A stretch of DNA of 64,000 nt, from the NCBI GenBank assembly GCA_964486075.1, contig CAZALU010000001.1, positions 39,036-103,035 on the forward strand, written 5' to 3'. The notes under the pieces are model-generated. The model was not told the origin of the DNA. It did not search any database and was given only the letters and a program-made list of their open reading frames with translations. The DNA is from JAHIJO01 sp964486075. Its GTDB lineage: Bacteria; Verrucomicrobiota; Kiritimatiellia; JAAZAB01. The position numbers and the translations under genes were made by a program. Positions 16,078 through 24,075 of this stretch are shown piece after piece. Position 1 is the stretch's first letter. Each line of letters opens with the position of its first letter.

Positions 16078-18519
16078 ATGAAACGGATCGGACAATGGAA
16101 AATGTGGGCCATGCTTGCGGTTTTGATGTTAGGGGCTTGTTCGGCGGCGCTGGCGGGGGAGTCGGACATCAATCTCCCCGAGTTGAGCACGGTTGCTTTC
16201 ACGGTGCTGGGAGTGCCGGTCAGCGGGATGCTCCTGCTTTATTGCGGACTGGTGGTCTGCGCCATCGGCCTAATTTTTGGCCTGATCCAGTACGCTCAGA
16301 CCAAGGCCTTGCCGGTGCATGAGAGCATGAGTGCGGTGTCGCAGACGATCTGGGAAACCTGTAAGACCTATCTTTTCCAGCAAGGCAAGTTCCTGGCGAT
16401 ACTCTGGCTGCTCATCGGGGCCTGCATGTGGTATTACTTCGGTGTGCTCCAGGAGAAGAGCACGTTACATATTGTCATTATCCTGCTGGCGTCCATCCTG
16501 GGCATCCTGGGCTCTTATGGCGTCGCCTGGTTCGGCATTAGGATCAACACTCAGGCCAATTCCCGGTCCGCCTTTGCCGCCTTGCGCGGCAAGCCGTGGC
16601 TGGCCCTGGCGATTCCGATGAAGTCTGGCATGAGTGTCGGCTTGCTGCTGGTCAGCGTGGAGCTGTTCTTCATGATCTGCATTCTGGCCTTCCTGCCCAA
16701 GGAGCTGGCCGGACCCTGTTTCATCGGGTTTGCCATTGGCGAGTCGCTTGGCGCCAGCGCCCTCCGTATCTGCGGTGGAATTTTTACCAAGATCGCCGAC
16801 ATCGGCTCCGACCTGATGAAGATTATTTTCAAGCTGCCGGAAGACGATCCGAAGAACCCCGGCGTCATTGCCGATTGCACCGGCGATAACGCTGGCGACA
16901 GCGTCGGGCCGACCGCCGATGGCTTCGAGACTTATGGTGTGACGGGTGTGGCCCTGATCGCCCTGCTGGCCTTGGCCCTGGTGCATAAACCGGTGCTGTG
17001 CGGGCAATTGATCGTCTGGCTGTTCGTGATGCGCATCCTGATGATTCTGACCTCGCTGGTTGCATATTTTATTACCGAAAAAATGTCGGCTGCCAAGTAT
17101 CGCGACGCCGATGAATTCGACGCGGAAAAGCCGCTCACCCACCTGGTCTGGATCACATCCCTGATTTCTGTGGCCGTCACCTTTGCGGCCAGTTTCCTGC
17201 TCCTGCCCGAGGCTGAACACGGCAGTCTGTGGTGGGTGCTGGCGGTGATCATCAGCTGCGGTACGCTGGCCGGAGCCTTGATCCCGGAGTTCACCAAAAT
17301 ATTTACGAGCACGAATTCGCGCCATGTCAAGGAAGTGGTTACTTCCGCCAGGCAGGGCGGAGCGTCGCTGAATATTCTTTCCGGGTTCGTAGCCGGTAAT
17401 TTTTCAGCTTTCTGGGAGGGCCTGTTGATCCTGTCGCTTATGTTCGTCAGTTATCTGATCTCCCGGCACCCGGATCTGCTCGCCATCATGCCCACTACGC
17501 CGGTTGACCTTACGTTTGCCACGCCGATTTTTGCCTTCGGCCTGGTGGCCTTCGGATTCCTGGGCATGGGCCCGGTAACCATTGCGGTTGATAGCTTCGG
17601 GCCGGTTTCCGATAACGCCCAATCGGTCTATGAGCTGAGCCAGATCGAATCCATTCCCGGCATAAAGGAGGAAATCAAGCGTTTGTTCGGCTTCGAACCC
17701 AACTTCGAAAAAGCTAAGCTGTGCCTCGAGAAAAACGACGGCGCTGGCAACACCTTCAAGGCCACAGCCAAGCCGGTACTGATCGGCACGGCGGTGGTCG
17801 GCGCCACCACGATGATCTTTGGTATCATTTTGCTCCTGGAAGCCAAATACGGTGGTGTTGTTGGCAAGCTGAGCCTGGTGCAGCCCGAAATCATACTTGG
17901 CCTGCTGATGGGCGGCGCCGTGATCTACTGGTTTACCGGTGCTTCGACCCAGGCGGTGGTCACCGGCGCCTACCGCGCCGTGGTCTACATCAAGGAACAC
18001 ATCAAGCTCGACAGCGTCACGGCCTCGATCAAGGACAGCAAAGAAGTCGTTCGCATCTGCACCATGTATGCCCAGAAAGGCATGGTCAACATCTTCGTGA
18101 CTATTTTCTGTCTGGCGCTGGCCCTTTCGTTTTTTAATCCCTATTTCTTCATCGGCTACCTGATCGCCATTGCGTTCTTTGGTTTGTTCCAGGCGATTTT
18201 CATGGCCAATGCTGGCGGGGCCTGGGACAACGCCAAAAAAATAGTGGAAGTGGACCTGCGCATGAAGGGCACCGACCTGCATGCGGCCTGTGTGGTCGGC
18301 GATACCGTCGGCGACCCGTTCAAGGATACCTCATCCGTGGCGATGAACCCGGTGATCAAGTTCACTACCCTCTTCGGTCTGCTGGCAGTCGAGATCGCTG
18401 TGACCATGCAGGATACGTGGGTCAGGCCGGCGGTCGGCGCCTGCTTTTTCCTGGTTGCTCTGGTGTTCGTCTACCGCTCGTTCTACGGCATGCGCATCCC
18501 GGTGGATAAGGAGGCCTGA
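16078..18519 (+). CDS. hppA: membrane-bound ion-translocating pyrophosphatase
   Basis: 813-residue integral membrane pump hydrolysing PPi to move H+ (or Na+), with about 16 helices. Key sites by eye: ADIGSDLMK and the PEDDPKNPG loop (residues about 240-258), the acidic cluster DCTGDNAGDSVGPTADGFE (from about 265), VTIAVDSFGPVSDNAQS, GNTFKATAKP (about 556) and the C-terminal NAGGAWDNAKK and VVGDTVGDPFKDTSS. The lysine in GNTFKA is the mark of K+-independent enzymes. Residues around the acidic motifs differ from the common form (DVGADLVGK, CAGMAAD). ATG 16078 has GAGGAGGG 9 nt upstream and gives a clean hydrophobic N-terminus; the frame is open from 15961. It fits PPi-based energy saving together with PPDK elsewhere in the window. 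Confidence 0.95.
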   Translation: MKRIGQWKMWAMLAVLMLGACSAALAGESDINLPELSTVAFTVLGVPVSGMLLLYCGLVVCAIGLIFGLIQYAQTKALPVHESMSAVSQTIWETCKTYLFQQGKFLAILWLLIGACMWYYFGVLQEKSTLHIVIILLASILGILGSYGVAWFGIRINTQANSRSAFAALRGKPWLALAIPMKSGMSVGLLLVSVELFFMICILAFLPKELAGPCFIGFAIGESLGASALRICGGIFTKIADIGSDLMKIIFKLPEDDPKNPGVIADCTGDNAGDSVGPTADGFETYGVTGVALIALLALALVHKPVLCGQLIVWLFVMRILMILTSLVAYFITEKMSAAKYRDADEFDAEKPLTHLVWITSLISVAVTFAASFLLLPEAEHGSLWWVLAVIISCGTLAGALIPEFTKIFTSTNSRHVKEVVTSARQGGASLNILSGFVAGNFSAFWEGLLILSLMFVSYLISRHPDLLAIMPTTPVDLTFATPIFAFGLVAFGFLGMGPVTIAVDSFGPVSDNAQSVYELSQIESIPGIKEEIKRLFGFEPNFEKAKLCLEKNDGAGNTFKATAKPVLIGTAVVGATTMIFGIILLLEAKYGGVVGKLSLVQPEIILGLLMGGAVIYWFTGASTQAVVTGAYRAVVYIKEHIKLDSVTASIKDSKEVVRICTMYAQKGMVNIFVTIFCLALALSFFNPYFFIGYLIAIAFFGLFQAIFMANAGGAWDNAKKIVEVDLRMKGTDLHAACVVGDTVGDPFKDTSSVAMNPVIKFTTLFGLLAVEIAVTMQDTWVRPAVGACFFLVALVFVYRSFYGMRIPVDKEA

Positions 18520-18713
18520 GGGCCAGCGGGCAAGAGGCTCAACAGAGCCTCGGAGCAGCAGCGGTCGGTAGTCGATCTGTAAAACCAGCCGAATCAAATA
18601 CTGTTATAGCTTGGTTTCCTGTGTCGACTGATGACCTGCATGTCTCTAAAATAACGCAGAAGCCCGCTTCTAACCCTCCCAGCCCGGGAGCGGATCAAGC
18701 ATAAGATAAGATA

Positions 18714-18770
18714 AGATATTAAAACCAACCAGCTCCACTCCTTGGAGGGGCAAGGGGTGGGCTCCCATAG
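18714..18770. repeat. CCCCTCC/TGGAGGGG family repeat, partial copy
   Basis: Contains CTCCTTGGAGGGG followed by GGGGTGGGCTCCCA, preceded by a GATATTAAAACCAACCAGCTC core. The inverted core matches the copy at 30203-30270 and, more loosely, that at 49285-49370. Confidence 0.6.
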
Positions 18771-18817
18771 TTTAATTTACAGCTATTCGACACGGCCTTT
18801 TGATCTCCGGAGTTCTG

Positions 18818-19597
18818 ATGAAATTGACCTTCCTCGGCACCGGTACTTCCATCGGCATTCCCGCCATTGGATGTGCCTGCCCGGTGTGCTTGTCCACGGA
18901 TCCGCGTGATAAGCGACGCCGGGCCAGCCTTCATGTTGCAGCCGCCGGATTGCACCTGGTCATCGATACGCCCCCGGATTTTCGCGATCAGGTCCTGACC
19001 TTCAAAGTGCCGCGGCTGGATGCCCTGCTGATTACCCACAGCCATACCGATCATATCGTGGGCTTCGACGATATTCGCCGGTTCAATATCGTACAAAACC
19101 AGGTCATTCCGGTCTACGGGAACAAGGCTACGCTGGACGACCTGCTGCGTATGTTCCCCTACGTTCAAAACATCGCTCCGCCGGGTCTGGCCTATCCGCG
19201 CGTGGCAATGCATCCCGTATCCCAGCCGTTCCGGATCGGCGCAATTACGGTGGAACCAATCCAGGTTGAGCATGCCGACCTGCCGACATTCGGCTATCGG
19301 CTGGAAGCAGACGGCCATGCCATGGCGTACGTGCCGGATTGCCACTTTATGGACGCCGCCGTCATCCGGCGCTTACGCGGGATTGACGTCATGATCCTGG
19401 ACGCCTTGCGCCCGGATGCCCACCCGACTCATTTTACGCTCGCGGAAAGTGTGGCGGTCCTGCGGCGCATCGACGCCCGCCGCTCCTTCATCACCCATCT
19501 CGGTCACCAGCTTGCTCACGAGCAGGCCCAGCGGGCTCTGCCCCCCGGCATGACCGTCCCCTATGACGGTCTGGCGGTTAGCTTGCGTAAACAATAA
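18818..19597 (+). CDS. PhnP-like metallo-beta-lactamase fold phosphodiesterase
   Basis: 259-residue hydrolase. Seen: the N-terminal MKLTFLGTGTSIGIPAIGC, a zinc-binding CACPVC near residue 23, the active-site HSHTDH in LLITHSHTDHIVGFDDIR, and VPDCHFM plus THLGHQLAHEQ as later metal ligands. PhnP splits cyclic ribose phosphates in phosphonate use and related proteins act on nucleotides; no phn genes are nearby, so the substrate is open. ATG 18818 has CGGAG 6 nt upstream. The next gene begins 22 bp past the stop and probably shares its transcript. Confidence 0.85.
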   Translation: MKLTFLGTGTSIGIPAIGCACPVCLSTDPRDKRRRASLHVAAAGLHLVIDTPPDFRDQVLTFKVPRLDALLITHSHTDHIVGFDDIRRFNIVQNQVIPVYGNKATLDDLLRMFPYVQNIAPPGLAYPRVAMHPVSQPFRIGAITVEPIQVEHADLPTFGYRLEADGHAMAYVPDCHFMDAAVIRRLRGIDVMILDALRPDAHPTHFTLAESVAVLRRIDARRSFITHLGHQLAHEQAQRALPPGMTVPYDGLAVSLRKQ

Positions 19598-19619
19598 CAT
19601 CGGGTTAATCTTGGGCGCC

Positions 19620-20579
19620 ATGGATCGGCATGACAAAATTCTGACGCCGACCGGCATCCGTGCCTGGCGGGATGCGGTCGTGCGCGCCGGCGACAGCGTG
19701 GCCGTTGTGGCCGGATCGTTTGATATCTTTCAGCCGGGGAATCTGCTGGCCTTGCGCACAGCGGCCTGCCAGGCTTCCAAGGTCTGCGTGGTGGTGGACG
19801 CGGACGAGCTTCGTCAGAACCGGGACTGGGCCTGGAATTCCGCGGCAGCACGGACGGAAGCCGTGGCGCACCTCCGGGATGTGTCAGTCGTCCTGCCGCT
19901 CACGACTGAACGGGCCGCAGACGGACTGCGCGATCTGCAACCCTATCGTCTCGCGGATTGCCTGGCCCAGGCCATCACGCTCCCTTTGCACAAGACTGCC
20001 CGGGCGCTGGCCGACAGCATTGTTGATTTGCCGCCGCTATCCGAATGTTTCACCCAGGATATTTCCGACCGGATTCTTCACAATGCCACCCCGGTGCCGC
20101 TTGCGCCCGGAACCGGCGACAGCCGGACGGGTCCGGCGGACCTGGCCCAGCTCCAGGCAAAACGCGAGGACCGCATCCTGGTCACCGTCAACGGTTGTTT
20201 TGACATTCTCCACCTCGGGCATCTGCGCCTGCTGGCGCAGGCCCGGCGGATGGGCGATGAACTCATGGTGCTGATCAACGACGATGAATCAGTCAGCGCC
20301 TACAAGGGCCCGTCGCGGCCGGTTTTCCCGGCGTCATTCCGGCTGTCCGCGCTGCAGGCCCTGGATTCGGTTGCGCTGGCCTATCCCTTTCCCGGCGACA
20401 ACCCGCTCGAACTGCTGGCCCGGATCAAGCCGGACATCCATGTCAAGGGCGGCACCTACGAAGAGGAGCGGGTCCGGGCGGAACGCGAACTATTGGCTGG
20501 CTGGGGCGGACGGGTTGAGTTTTGCCCGCTGGTGGAAGGCTATAGCACCACCGACCTGATCAACAAGGTCCGGCACTGA
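19620..20579 (+). CDS. RfaE2-like adenylyltransferase with degenerate N-terminal copy
   Basis: 319 residues with two related halves. The C-terminal half (about 180-319) is a full nucleotidyltransferase of the HldE C-domain/RfaE2 type: TVNGCFDILHLGHLRLL with the HxGH active site, INDDESVSAYKGPSRPV, IKPDIHVKGGTYEEE and VEGYSTTDLI. These enzymes make ADP-heptose or similar activated sugars for the outer membrane. The N-terminal half looks like a decayed copy: VVAGSFDIFQPGNLLALRTA keeps the strand and FDI but replaces HLGH by QPGN, so it should be inactive. ATG 19620 is chosen by position after the hydrolase gene. No heptose kinase is seen in the window. Confidence 0.85.
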   Translation: MDRHDKILTPTGIRAWRDAVVRAGDSVAVVAGSFDIFQPGNLLALRTAACQASKVCVVVDADELRQNRDWAWNSAAARTEAVAHLRDVSVVLPLTTERAADGLRDLQPYRLADCLAQAITLPLHKTARALADSIVDLPPLSECFTQDISDRILHNATPVPLAPGTGDSRTGPADLAQLQAKREDRILVTVNGCFDILHLGHLRLLAQARRMGDELMVLINDDESVSAYKGPSRPVFPASFRLSALQALDSVALAYPFPGDNPLELLARIKPDIHVKGGTYEEERVRAERELLAGWGGRVEFCPLVEGYSTTDLINKVRH

Positions 20580-20610
20580 TCGGATTGTTACCACGGATAT
20601 CGCTGATATC

Positions 20611-20741
20611 AGAGGCTCTGGCAAAACCCTGCGGACGCGACAGAGCGCGTCCCTCCATCTTCAAAAATACGTCGGATTATGCCCCTGTTGGAGGGCCACG
20701 CTCTGTCGTGGCCGGCTTTTACATGGGTTTTGCAAGACTCT
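20611..20741. repeat. inverted-repeat element with GGAGGG..CTCTGTCG arms
   Basis: The left arm runs from AGAGGCTCTGGCAAAACCC through GCGACAGAGCGCGTCCCTCCA; the right arm is its approximate reverse complement from TGGAGGGCCACGCTCTGTCG to TTTTGCAAGACTCT. Related arms occur at 27405-27491 and about 32248-32272. Confidence 0.7.
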
Positions 20742-20837
20742 CATCAGAAAGAAATTCGAGTGATATCTTTATCCGTGAAATCCACTGTTATGCGCGGTAA
20801 AGTCTCTTGCTTTGGTGGCCGCGGGTCAATCCGTGGC

Positions 20838-21176
20838 TTAATCTTCCTCATACCCGCCAAGCGAGATTTTCCTGAGGATCATCCGGACCACGGCGGCGAT
20901 GAGAAGATAGGCCAGGGCGGTGATGATGCCGTAGAAAAACATCTTGCGCAGGTCGCCGGCCGAGGCCGGCGATGCTTCGGCCTGCCCGGGCAATGCGCCG
21001 GGCCCGTAATAAAGCATCACCAGCGCGATCAGGATCACGGGGAGCGGCACGACGATACCCATGGCCCGCTTGATATAACCGGGCAGCGGTAGGAATCCCA
21101 ATAGCCAAAGTATGCTGGCTGTGGAGCCCGTGCCCGCCGCAAACGCCACTCCCATCTTGACCAGGTGCTCGTTCAT
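20838..21176 (-). CDS. small membrane protein downstream of apt
   Basis: 112 residues that I do not recognise. Two or three hydrophobic helices (about 10-30, 36-57 and 80-100) enclose a small-residue/Ala-Pro loop (PGALPGQAEASPASAGDL). Its ATG overlaps the apt stop as ATGA, so it is translated together with apt. It ends in an acidic GGYEED tail. The coding case rests on the overlap, the hydrophobic pattern and the third-position GC; no function can be assigned. Confidence 0.65.
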   Translation of the reverse strand: MNEHLVKMGVAFAAGTGSTASILWLLGFLPLPGYIKRAMGIVVPLPVILIALVMLYYGPGALPGQAEASPASAGDLRKMFFYGIITALAYLLIAAVVRMILRKISLGGYEED

Positions 21177-21706
21177 TCGAAGGTTATTGCGGAATACACC
21201 GGGTATTTTGAAAGCTTCTCGCGCCCCTTTAAGGACGTCAGTTCAATCAGGAAAACAATTTCCTCGATGCGGGCGCCGAGCTTTTCGATCAGGTTCGCGG
21301 AAGCCGCCGCCGTGCCGCCGGTCGCCAATAGGTCATCCACGAGCAGGACCGTGTCGCCCGGCTTGAGGGCGTCGGTGTGCATGGACAGCGTCGCCGAGCC
21401 GTATTCCAGCTGGTAGGACTCCTCGAGCGTGGTGAAGGGTAGTTTGCCTTTTTTGCGAATGGGAATGAAGCCGGTGTTCAGGGCGCGGGCCACCGCGCCG
21501 CCGAAGATGAACCCGCGTGCCTCCACTGCGGCTACGGCATCAACTTGCTTGTCCTTGTGCCGCGCGCAGAACACGTCGATCGCGGCCTTGAACAACTTTG
21601 GATCTGCCAGGATCGGCGTGATGTCCCGGAAGAGCACGCCCTTGATCGGGAAATCGGGAATGTTACGGATGGCCTTCTTGAGCTTTTTGATCTTGGCTTC
21701 GTTCAT
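21173..21706 (-). CDS. apt: adenine phosphoribosyltransferase
   Basis: 177-residue salvage enzyme converting adenine and PRPP to AMP. Seen: the N-terminal IRNIPDFPIKGVLFRDITPIL typical of Apt, VDAVAAVEARGFIFGGAVA, IRKKGKLPFTTLEESYQLEYG, and the PRPP-binding VLLVDDLLATGGTAAAS. Length is standard. A small membrane-protein gene overlaps its end. It complements the nucleoside-breaking enzymes near 50-53 kb. Confidence 0.97.
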   Translation of the reverse strand: MNEAKIKKLKKAIRNIPDFPIKGVLFRDITPILADPKLFKAAIDVFCARHKDKQVDAVAAVEARGFIFGGAVARALNTGFIPIRKKGKLPFTTLEESYQLEYGSATLSMHTDALKPGDTVLLVDDLLATGGTAAASANLIEKLGARIEEIVFLIELTSLKGREKLSKYPVYSAITFE

Positions 21707-21789
21707 GGTGCTTCCTGTGGGAAAGGGTTGCTGAATGAATTGCCTCGGATAATAGCTGAGCGCGTCCTGATAGACAAATATAAATTATT

Positions 21790-22028
21790 ACCTGAATTTT
21801 GCGCCGAGCCGGCGCAAAATTCACCAAAGGGCCGCCACGTGAGTCACGCTTCACGGGTCAACGCGGTCACATGATGATGGCCGCGTAAAACGCGGTCAAA
21901 CGGGGTTAACCACATTAGTTGCGATAATAATCCAACGGGTTATTATTGAAACTTAACGTCTTTCGCCAGCTGGCAATGCTTGCTTAGGAGAAAGTGAATA
22001 TTGCACGATGATCGTGCAATATTCAGGT
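21790..22028 (+). repeat. five-hairpin dispersed element, copy 2 (complete)
   Basis: 239 bp with the same ends and the same five stem-loops as the copy at 14273-14512. Many differences keep pairing: the first stem has C:G where copy 1 has T:G, the third stem is rebuilt as GATAATAATCC/GGGTTATTATT, and the last stem has G instead of A at its single-base centre. Its right end (ATTCAGGT) overlaps the last codons of tcdA and supplies that gene's TGA stop. Confidence 0.85.
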
Positions 22029-22763
22029 GTGATCCAAATCCACGATCAGCCGCAGGGCCTGGTGCGCCGCCAGCAGGCCGAAGAGGCCGGTCATGTACGG
22101 CAGGCTGCCGATCGGCCGGTGCGGGCGGCCCTTGACGAACGTGTCCGGCTCCTCTGTCCCGACCGGTGCCGCCTTGTTCCGGGCCGGCTCCAGCGAGTAG
22201 ATGCAGGTCACGCCCCGCTCGATGCCGTGCCGGCGCAGTTTCTTGCGGATGAACCGGGCCAGTGGGCAGATCTCAGTCTCGGAAATGTCGCCTACGCGCA
22301 CCGCCAGCGGATCCGTGCGCGTCGCCGCGCCCATGCTGGCGATGACTTTCAGTCCACCCCGCACGGCCGTCGCGATCAGCGCGACCTTGGGCGAGACGCT
22401 GTCAATGGCGTCGATGACCACGTCCAGGGGGCCGGTTAGCAAGGCTGTTGCGTTGGCTTCCTCGATAAACACCTGGTGGGTTTCCACCCGGCAGGCAGGG
22501 TTGATGTCCAGCACCCGCGCCCGGGCGACATCGGTCTTCGGCCGGTTGAGGGTGGACTCCAGGGCGTAGAGCTGGCGGTTGAAGTTGCTCGGGTGGATGG
22601 TGTCGCAATCCACCAGGCGCAGGTAGCCGACGCCGGCGCGGGCCATGGCCTCAACGGCATAGGAGCCGACCGCGCCCAGGCCGAACACGGCCACGCGGGC
22701 GGCGGCCAGCTTCGCCAGCGCTTCGCGGCCCAGCAGTTGCTCAATGCGGCAAAATCGGTTCAT
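22023..22763 (-). CDS. tcdA: tRNA threonylcarbamoyladenosine dehydratase (TcdA/CsdL)
   Basis: 246-residue E1-like enzyme that cyclises t6A37 of tRNA using ATP. Seen: an N-terminal FCRIEQLLGREALAKLAAARVAVFGLGAVGS with the ATP-binding GLGAVGS near residue 30, LVDCDTIHPSNFNRQLYAL, DVVIDAIDSVSPKVALI, and the C-terminal CIYSLEP. Length fits. The last residues end LDHT followed by TGA; the ACC TGA comes from the terminal repeat of the five-hairpin element, so the natural C-terminus was probably altered slightly by its arrival. No sulfur-acceptor csdE is adjacent. Confidence 0.93.
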   Translation of the reverse strand: MNRFCRIEQLLGREALAKLAAARVAVFGLGAVGSYAVEAMARAGVGYLRLVDCDTIHPSNFNRQLYALESTLNRPKTDVARARVLDINPACRVETHQVFIEEANATALLTGPLDVVIDAIDSVSPKVALIATAVRGGLKVIASMGAATRTDPLAVRVGDISETEICPLARFIRKKLRRHGIERGVTCIYSLEPARNKAAPVGTEEPDTFVKGRPHRPIGSLPYMTGLFGLLAAHQALRLIVDLDHT

Positions 22764-23138
22764 AAATTAGGCTCCGCTGCGGAGTGACTTTATTCCAAGG
22801 TAGGGCGAATCCTCCGGGTGAGCCGTTCAGCATCAGACGACTCGGACGGAGGCCTCGCCCCACCTTTTTGAAATTTATTAGCATTAAATTAGGCGCTCCG
22901 ATTCGGATCGGGGCGCGACTCTTACTATAGGCGACATCGACCTGCCTACAACGCTTTGCGTAGCAATGCGGGCAGGTGATGTCGGTCTTCGTTGGTCAAT
23001 ACCGTGACCATCGGGCCTACTCCGTCGTAGCAAAGCTCCTGGCTGCGAAGGCTGGATCGCGGCTACAAAAGCTGAACCGCCGATCATTGAATCAAATCCG
23101 GCGGGCAATCCCGCGGACCGGACGTGCCCGCCCTATAA
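22764..23138. other. intergenic region with inverted-repeat motifs
   Basis: No gene seen. It holds GGTAGGGCGAATCCTCCGG facing CGGAGGCCTCGCCCCACC (about 22799-22866), then GGCGACATCGACCTGCC facing GGCAGGTGATGTCGG (about 22930-22985), and a CGCGGCTACAAAA end. The pattern is like the hairpin families in other gaps. Confidence 0.55.
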
Positions 23139-23924
23139 TCATTCCGGGTCTTGCGTTTCGATATTTTTCAACAATCGGCAGGCGTTAGCATAGGTCTGTT
23201 CCGCCAACTTTGCCACGGAAATGTTCCGCAGCCGGGCAACAGCTTCCGCCACCAGGACCAGGTTTGCCGGCTCGTTGACCGCGCTCGCCGCGCCCACCGG
23301 CGCCAGGTCGGGGCTGTCGGTCTCGATCAGCAGGCGTTCCTGAGAAACCGCCATCACCGCGCGATGACCCCGCTTGTTGCCCGAGCGGGTAATCGTTCCG
23401 CTGAATGAAAGGTAAAACCCCAGCGCTTGCAGTTCGTCCACCAGTTCCGGCGGCCCGGAATAGGAGTGAATAATTCCGCCGACCACCAACCCATCTTCCG
23501 CTTTCAGCAGTTCCAGCAGGCGGCCCCAGGCTTTCCGGCAATGAACGCTAACCGGCCGCCCCAGCTTCCGCGCCAGGCGCAGCTGGGCCAGGAACACCTC
23601 ATCCTGCTCCGCGTCGCGGCGTTCCGCGAGCGCATGATCGAGTCCGATTTCCCCGACGCCGGACGGGGCCTCGCCCAGATATTTCTCCAGCACGTCCAGC
23701 CACTTCGCGCCGCGTCCTTCCAGGTACCAGGGATGGAGGCCGAAGCAAGGAATGATTTCCGGATGCGCCGCCGCCAATTTACGCACCGCCGCCCAGTCGC
23801 CCTCCTGCGTTCCGCAGCACAGCATGTGGCAAACGCCGGCAGTGCCGGCCCGCTCCAGCACCTGCGGCAACCGCGGCAACAAACGTTCATCCTGTAAATG
23901 ACAATGGGAATCGAAGAGTTGCAT
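23139..23924 (-). CDS. TatD family metal-dependent hydrolase
   Basis: 261-residue TIM-barrel hydrolase of the TatD nuclease family. Metal ligands are visible: FDSHCHLQ at the N-terminus, GLHPWYLE, GEIGLDHALA, VSVHCRKAW, IIHSYSGPPE and LLIETDSPDLAP. Homologues are 3'-5' exonucleases or have roles in DNA repair and proofreading. ATG 23924 is chosen for the conserved start just before FDSHCHL; an ATG at 23939 with GGAAG upstream would add five residues. It stands alone on the minus strand, opposite a divergent sugar isomerase gene. Confidence 0.92.
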   Translation of the reverse strand: MQLFDSHCHLQDERLLPRLPQVLERAGTAGVCHMLCCGTQEGDWAAVRKLAAAHPEIIPCFGLHPWYLEGRGAKWLDVLEKYLGEAPSGVGEIGLDHALAERRDAEQDEVFLAQLRLARKLGRPVSVHCRKAWGRLLELLKAEDGLVVGGIIHSYSGPPELVDELQALGFYLSFSGTITRSGNKRGHRAVMAVSQERLLIETDSPDLAPVGAASAVNEPANLVLVAEAVARLRNISVAKLAEQTYANACRLLKNIETQDPE

Positions 23925-24075
23925 AATGCCGGCCAGCATCCTAGCCGCTTCCACAAAAACTAACAATTATAAATGAAATTATCTGGACGATGTGTGCGCA
24001 ATGATTGTTTCTTGCCTCGCGGGCGGTAAACCGACTACATTAAGGCGCTGGTAATTAACGTTCCGGGAGAAAAAT

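Noticed and set aside
16465..18282. Large minus-strand frames under the pyrophosphatase gene
   Set aside because: They are antisense shadows of a GC-rich gene, rich in H, Q and D, with no motif.
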